Shown piece after piece: positions 57,776-64,000 of a stretch of DNA of 64,000 bases (the stretch's first letter is position 1; every line of letters begins with the position of its first letter). This DNA comes from Protea cynaroides (taxonomy: Eukaryota > Streptophyta > Magnoliopsida > Proteales > Proteaceae): assembly GCA_028583415.1 (NCBI GenBank), contig CM053269.1, positions 32,554,254-32,618,253 on the forward strand, read 5' to 3'. The translations under genes and the position numbers were made by a program. The notes below the pieces were generated by a model. The model saw nothing but the letters and a program-made list of their open reading frames with translations, searched no databases and was not told the origin of the DNA.

Positions 57776-58380
57776 TCGATAAGGTGCTTTCGATCTTGGT
57801 GCAGCTCCCCGGTATAAGATCTATAACAAACTCTATGGCTCGGTCAGGTGGTAATCCTGATAGTTCTTCAAGAAATACATCTGGAAAGTCACGCACGACA
57901 TCAATATCCTCCATCCGTGGTGCTTCTTTGGTAAGGTCGACCACAGATACTAAATACCCGACTGCTCCTTTCTCAAGGCACTTCTTAGCCTTTAGCGCAG
58001 AGAGTATGAGCTTTCGTTTACGGGGAAGTTTGGTTCCCAAAAAACTGAACTCTACTCCTTCCTTGTCTTTAAATGTCAGCTTCTTTTCGGCATACAATAG
58101 GTTTGCAGAATGCTGAACTAACCAGTCAATTCCCAAGATGATGTCAAAGTCTGCCATCTCAAGTTGGATTAAGGTTGCATCCAAGGTTTTTTCATCAATA
58201 AGAACTGGACATGGTCCATAACCTTTTTCTAACTCCACTTCTAATCCCATAGGTGATCGTACAAGTAGTTTGCAGTCTAAGGATTTAAGGAGTAAATTTA
58301 ACTTCTTTCCAAATGTCACAGATATAAAGGAATGAGTAGCTCCTGAATCAAAGAGTACTCTGGCGGGAATGCCATTAATA
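57702..58380 (-). pseudogene. E1' protease and linker
   Basis: Protease with 'FDSGATHSF' near 58350 and an open frame through 'LPRKRKLILSALKAKKCLEK' and 'FPDVFLEELSGLPPDR' into the RT start, shifted by one frame at about 57800. The E1 frameshift near 6180 is absent here, so it arose after the duplication. Confidence 0.85.
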
Positions 58381-58449
58381 GGTATGATACTTGTGATTTG
58401 TTTTGGTTTAGTCTACAAACTCATACAATGTAATACAACTAACTAAAAA

Positions 58450-58731
58450 AATTTAAGTCATACCTGTGACCACATCAGGCGATGCGGCAGCATCCTCAGA
58501 TGTGACCGCGTAAACTCATCCTTGATGTAACTGTTTCTTGGGCTTAGGACATTCCCTTGCTATATGTCCACTTGGTTACAGTTAAAACATTTTATCCCTT
58601 CAGTAATTGGCTTTTGTTGTTGTTGAGTTACGGGAGTAGTCTTGGTTGCAGCGGTAAAGCCTTGAGCACGGAAGGGTTTGAATGTCTTGTTATTCCCTCC
58701 GTCATAAGAATTTCCAGCTGGCCTTTTCAAT
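58450..58731 (-). pseudogene. E1' gag remnant with zinc knuckle
   Basis: Same truncated gag end as 6600-6885, with the same one-base loss inside the CCHC knuckle ('KCFNCNQV') and the same stop downstream. Capsid absent. Confidence 0.78.
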
Positions 58732-59751
58732 GTGGAGGGGGCCTTTGGCGATATGGGATGGCTCCCTGTCATCACCTATGACGCCTGTACCCATCCTGAC
58801 TTGGTACGCAAGTTTTATTGTAATCTCCAAGTGGTGGGGGATTACAATGATGTTGAGAGAGGTGGTGAGCTTCAGATCACTAGCTACGTCAAGGGGGTTG
58901 ATGTTACATTCGATTATCGGTAACTGACCGACTTATTGGGCATTTCTTATGATGGCCCCTCGGTGTTCTGTGCTCCTGGAGAGCCTCAGTTCTTTTCTTT
59001 ACAGATGAGGGCTGAGATCAATTGTCAACTCATCAGACCTGATCGCTGGGATATGAAAGCAAGTTATCTGCGTTCAGATCCACGGATATACTGCAAGATC
59101 ATTCAGCATAACTTGATACCGCAAAGTGGTCATTACGAGAGGGTCTCCCAGTTGACCCAGTATCTGTTGTACTGCATATGCACTAGGCAGCCCGTTTGCC
59201 TTCCCTATATTATCATGCGGACGATGATCAGTGCTACGTTGCCCAGTCACACTGGCAACCTTCCTTATGGACGCATGATCACTACCTTGCTTACCCTCCT
59301 GGGGGTTGATTTGTTGGATGAGAAGATTCAGGAGAAAACATTCTCATCGCCTCTGGATTGGGAGGCTATTTGCAAGATGGGTATGTGGGATGCCCAGGTC
59401 AGCGATGAGGAGAGGAACGCGATGGTGCGCCCTCGCACTCGTGTGGAGATGGTGGATGCTGAGGCAGCAGCAGCAGCCACTGGAGCAGGGGTTCATGGGG
59501 ATGATGAAGATCGGCTATACATGGATGTAGATGCCATACCTCCTCCATCACCAACTCATACTACAGGAGCTGGTCCGTCTTCTTCAGCTGGTTCTTCGCA
59601 TGCAGCTGGTCCTTCGTATGCTCTTTCTGGTGACATGATGGGGATCTTGCATGAGATTCGAGAGGCTCAGCGTATGTCTGACTTGAGGATGGGAGAGCTT
59701 CTAGAGGCTCAGCACTTATCCGATCAGCGTGTGGACTGTACTCTGCTTTAA
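58726..59751 (+). pseudogene. Antisense reading frame in E1', C-terminus deleted
   Basis: Same frame as 6880-8136, with the same first stop (TAA at 58921-58923). A 301-base deletion joins the first 14-residue repeat unit directly to the leader, so the protein ends 'SDQRVDCTLL' and lacks nearly all of the coiled-coil repeat. The deletion is absent in E1, so it followed the duplication. The part before the deletion differs from E1 by only a few residues. Confidence 0.68.
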
Positions 59752-59954
59752 TCATATATATATAAACATTTGTTCTTCCCTTTCGTTGTATATAAATTTG
59801 TTTCTCATTTAATAGATGCATTATTCTCTTTCAGTTTAGTCTCAAACAACACAGATGCTTATGGTGTGTTATTATTACATCTTTTAAATTTTTATCCTAT
59901 CTCAGTTCACGACCTTTTGTGGAAGTATACGGGTTTCACAGACAGGGCCTGAGA

Positions 59955-59967
59955 TGCTCTGATACCA
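59955..59967 (-). other. E1' primer binding site
   Basis: TGGTATCAGAGCA on the element strand, three bases from the 5' LTR end; identical to E1. Confidence 0.92.
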
Positions 59968-59970
59968 AGT

Positions 59971-61789
59971 TGTCACACCCCAATTCTACATCATTCAGAA
60001 CGGTGTGATGAACCACTAATAAACCAATGGTTCAACCAGGATCTCTAATAGGCTGTGTCCATTAAAAATAAAACCATACACATCTACAACCATAATCAGA
60101 ATAAATACACAATAGCGAAAGTCTTATAGTAAATTAATCGAGAAATCTAACTGTGGTAACCATAATAAAATATCAAGTTATTGTTGTATCAACTTGAGAC
60201 ATAAATAAATAAAGTATCAATTACATTCCTTTAATAATTCAAACAAAAATTTAATCGAATACGCATGAGTTGCACTCGCATGAAGAGTCATGCGTATCCA
60301 CTAAGTCTTTCGATTCCATTGCAGCAACACGCGCGTACACTGGAGCACTCATATAATCTTTGACCGTAGTACCTGCATCATCAACTAAAAATATTCGACG
60401 TCGAGAGGGTGAGCACACATCATGGCTCAGTGAGCAAACAAAACAATGCAACAAACATATACATGCATTCAATTCAGATATTTGGTCTGGTAAATAAGTT
60501 TGCAATGTGCTATAGAAAGGATAGGTGACCAAAGGTTACGTTTATTGACGCCGCACCTCTATACACGAGTGTGTGAAGCCGCCCAAAGGTAACATTTATT
60601 GTCGTCCCACATGCACCCACCATGGACAACATACACGAAAAGGTTACGTTTATTGTTGTACCAGTTGCCCATACCAACACATAAGCCCCTGCTGGCGAGG
60701 GCTCGCAAACTGGGCTCGCAACTAACCAATCCTAATGCCAATCAATGTATCCAAGGCCTCACCCCAGAATCCCTCAATACGTCCATAAAGATAGGGCTAA
60801 GGCCCCCCGACGCAGTCAGAGACTACATGGTCCGAGACCACCTCCCCTCATACCCTACGACGTAATAGTTTTGCTGCGAGATAATGGTGATACGACGATG
60901 TCAGTGGACAAGACTTGAGTTAGAGATAGAGCAAGAGTGTTGAGGCCCGGCCTATGACACCCCCCCTGATACTCGCTCGCATCAAGCACACCAACCACAC
61001 ACATACATCCACATGCCTATTCCTATCATCATCATCATCATCATGTTATAAATAATAATTTAAATATGCATGAACAGTAATAATAGAAATATTTGATGAT
61101 ATGTTGAATGCACATAACAAGCATACACGCATAGAATCAATCATGGCATTGGACTCAAGAATAAAACAGTTTATTATTAACCAATTAGTTTAGGTCTTGT
61201 TCCCTCACCTTTGCTTGATCGTAGATCCTCTTTCAAGCTTTAAGAATCAACTAAATATCAATATTATATCACTAGAAGACCAAATCAAGTCGATAAAATT
61301 TAATTAAAATTTATTTTGATTTTAAAAAGCATGTTGTTAACTGGGGGTCGATGCCAGGGTCGGAGGTTCCATCGACCCTGGGTGCTACCACCCAGATTCT
61401 GGACTTCCCAAACACTGGGGGTCGATTGTTAGGGTCTGGTAGGGTCGATTGGCTATCGACCCCCGTGCAACCCCTATGGGTTTAGTGGAATTTTCATCCT
61501 ACAGTCCATTCCTTCGTGTTTGGATCCTATGGCTTGCTTCCACAATCCATTACATACATGTTCTATGGCTTAGAACCATAGTTTATTCACCTACATAGTT
61601 TTTATGATCTACCCCATGATTTTCCATGAAAATCTAACCATGGATGGATGATTTGGGTTTCTCCTAGATCATTCCCACTTCACTATCTACTCTATGGTCT
61701 TTAGAACTACATAGAGATAGTATCCATACCTGAGAATTAGGCTGGTTTCTCTGAAGCCTTCTCTTTGATCTTTTTCTCCACTTTCCTTC
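59971..61789 (-). repeat. E1' 5' LTR, truncated
   Basis: Counterpart of 8426-10241, cut by E2' at the same base. LTR frame at 60251-60532 open. Confidence 0.9.
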
Positions 61790-64000
61790 TGTAAGACCCC
61801 TGTCAATCTAACCCGGTCTTACCACCTTGAACCAGGTTTACCCGTCATGGTCGAGCCAAATGGACCAAGGGCGTGAAGGAGATCGAGATCCCAGGTATCA
61901 AAACGACCCAAAAATACTTAAAATAGGGGTAGGGTCGCATACCCAGCTAAGCAGGGTCGGACCTCCCAAAATAGAAAGTCAGACCCTCAGTTTTGAAGGG
62001 AGGGTCGGACAGCTTAGAACCCTAGGGTCGACGGGATCATCGACCCTCCCATCGACCCTTGGTTACCATAGGAAATAGAATTAGGAAATTTCCTAATTTT
62101 CGATTGGGATTCTTTCCTAATCTCAAAGGGACTTATTTTAGGATGTTCCTACTCTATTTAAAGGACGTTCCTAAGCCACTTTCACTCCTTTCACAACCCT
62201 GATTGAATTGAGAGAGAGAGAAGAGAAGGAAAAGAAGAAGAAGAGAAACAAGGAAGAGAATTAGGCCAAAAGAGAAGAGTTGCAGAGAAGGATTATTCTT
62301 CTCAGGTATGGATACTAATTCCATGAGTTTCTACAGACCTTAGGTTAGCTATTGATGAGAGTATGATCTCGGAGAAACCCAAACCATCAACCCATGGTTA
62401 GGTTTTCATGGAAAACCATAGAAGAATGCATGAAAGCTATTTAGGTGGATGATTCATGGTTCTAGACCATGGAGTGAATGTTGAATGGAATGTAGAAGCA
62501 AGCCATAGGACCCAAACACGAAGAATGGATTAAAAAGAGGGTATTGGACCAAAGTGCACAGAGGGTCGCAGCGAGGGTCGATGACCATCTAACCCTAGGT
62601 GATTCTGACCATCGACCCTCAGTGTTCAGGAAGTTCAGAGTTTGGGGAGGGTCGCACCAAGGGTCGATCAGGAATCCGACCCTACCTCCGACCCTCAGTT
62701 AACAGAATGATTTTAAAATTCTGAATAAATTCTAATTAAATTCTATCGACTTTGTTAGGTCTTCTAGCAATATAATAACATTGTAAAGGTGAGTCTAAAG
62801 CTTGGAAAAATATCTTTTAGCAAGCTAAGGTGAGGAACCAGAACTCCAAACTAATTGGTTAATAACAAAACTATTTTTTTATTTCTTGAGTCCTATGCCA
62901 TGCTTGATTCTATGCGAATATGTTTGTAATGTGCATACAGCATGCCATCCAATATTTCTATTACTTGTTCATGCATATTTACTTTATTATTTATAACATG
63001 ATGATGATGATGGTGATAGGAATAGGCATGTGCTTATATGTGTGTGGTTGATGTACTTGATGCGAGCGAGTATCAGGGGAGGTGTGATGAGGATGTCAAT
63101 AAATGTTAACCTTTGGCGGGTCTCAGCACTTTAGCTCTATCTCTAACTCAAGTCTTGTGCATTATCATCGTCGTATCGCCATTACTTTAGCAGAACTATT
63201 ATGTCGTAGAGTATCAGGGGAGGTGGTCTTGGTCCTTGTAGTCTCTGACTCTACCGGGGGGCCTTAGCTCTATCTCTATGGACATTCTGAGGGATGTTGG
63301 GGTGAGGCCTTGGATACACTTTTTGACATTAGGATTGGTTAGTTGCGAGCCCAGTTTGCAGCCCTCGCTAAAAGGGGCTTACATGTTGGTATGGAAAGAT
63401 ATAGCAATAAACATTAACCTTTGTTATATACTGTTCATGGTTGGGTGCATGTGAGTCGACGATAAACGTGATCTTCGGGTGACGTCACACACTTGTGTAT
63501 AGAGGCGGGGTCAATAAACGTGACCTTTGGCTACCAAAACCTTTCTATTGCATACTGCAAACTTTAAACCGGACCAAAGATATAAATTGATTGCATGCAT
63601 ATGTACTGTTGCATTGTTTTGGCTACTCACTGAGCTGTGATGTGTGCTCACCCCTCGATGTCGAATATTTTTAGTTGATGATGTAGGTTATGCCGTTGAA
63701 GATTATATGAATGTGTCTATGTACGAGAACGTGACAGCAATGGAAGCTGAAGCTGAAGTGGATACACACGACTCCTCTTGCGAGTGTAACTCGTGTGTAT
63801 TTGATTAGATATTTTACAGGTTTCTTTATTTGGATTTATTACGACATGTATTTGGTATTTAAATATTTATGTCTCAGTTGAAACAGGATAAATTGTTATT
63901 AAAATTTTAATATCACATAGATTCTCAGTTCTTCTTATTATAAGACTTCCGCTATTGTGTATTTACTCTGATTATGATTACGGATGTGTGTAATTTTAGA
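61790..64000 (+). repeat. E2' 5' LTR, running off the window
   Basis: TGTAAGACC at 61790. TATA-like TATTTAAAG near 62155. GGGTCGA clusters at about 61930-62060 and 62565-62700. AATAAACGT cassettes near 63098, 63408, 63460 and 63510. Keeps the part deleted from E2 (63535 onward), including a broken LTR frame (about 63540-63810, still ending 'SSCECNSCVFD'). Confidence 0.88.

Larger units (their letters stand above)
52676..61789 (-). mobile_element. E1': duplicate of E1
   Basis: Same structure and same insertion point as E1. 3' LTR 52676-54905, pol, gag remnant, antisense frame, leader, primer binding site 59955-59967, 5' LTR 59971-61789 truncated by E2'. Differences from E1 are small and listed with the parts. 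Confidence 0.9.
51866..63535. repeat. Segmental duplication, copy 2
   Basis: Counterpart of 1-11970. Compared with copy 1 it has a 301-base deletion (matching 7884-8184) and about 1% substitutions plus small indels. It lacks some of the stops seen in the copy 1 integrase, but has a private TAG in RNase H near 56648. Confidence 0.9.

Overview
This window is angiosperm (plant nuclear) repeat-rich DNA. There is no intact host gene in it. The evidence is long-terminal-repeat (LTR) retrotransposons with plant-type chromovirus and Ty1/copia polyproteins, initiator-Met-tRNA primer binding sites, an Au-type SINE tail, CACTA-like subterminal repeats, and decayed intron-containing pieces of two plant genes (a glycosyl-hydrolase-35 beta-galactosidase and an ERD6-like sugar transporter). 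The species cannot be named from this sequence.

Layout. 1-809: interior piece of a minus-strand Ty3/gypsy LTR. 810-10241: chromovirus E1 (minus), inserted in that LTR. 10242-14729: related element E2 (plus), inserted in the 5' LTR of E1 and running into a 500-N gap (14730-15229). 15230-20237: chromovirus E3 (minus). 20238-22916: 3' end and 3' LTR of E4 (plus), with E3 lying in or against its integrase. 22917-24904: gene-free, with a CACTA-like remnant. 24905-28822: two broken host-gene fragments head to tail (minus). 28826-31874: gene-free DNA with two short tandem arrays. 31875-33796: solo gypsy LTR. 34440-35985: three successive minisatellite arrays with a SINE tail inside the first. 35986-44861: Ty1/copia element E6 (minus). 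44862-52675: very decayed gypsy element E5, inserted in the 5' LTR of E6. 52676-61789: E1', inserted in the 5' LTR of E5. 61790-64000: E2', inserted in the 5' LTR of E1'.

Bases 1 to about 11970 and about 51866 to 63535 are near-identical copies of one nested block, so the block was duplicated (or assembled twice) after the nested insertions took place.

The most interesting content is the architecture of E1/E2. Between the 5' LTR and the remains of gag these elements carry a long reading frame on the strand opposite to gag-pol. Its N-terminal part resembles what I recall of the 'putative plant transposon protein' family, and its C-terminal part is a 14-residue coiled-coil-like repeat. It occurs in all three element copies whose 5' region is visible. 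In E1 and E1' it replaces the capsid part of gag. The LTRs of this family also show two matched clusters of a short motif flanking the TATA box. The motif is the same in both clusters of one LTR but differs between subfamilies. A Cys-rich sense-strand reading frame near the LTR 3' end is still open in two diverged subfamilies. Every polyprotein in the window carries stops, frameshifts or deletions, so no element here looks autonomous.
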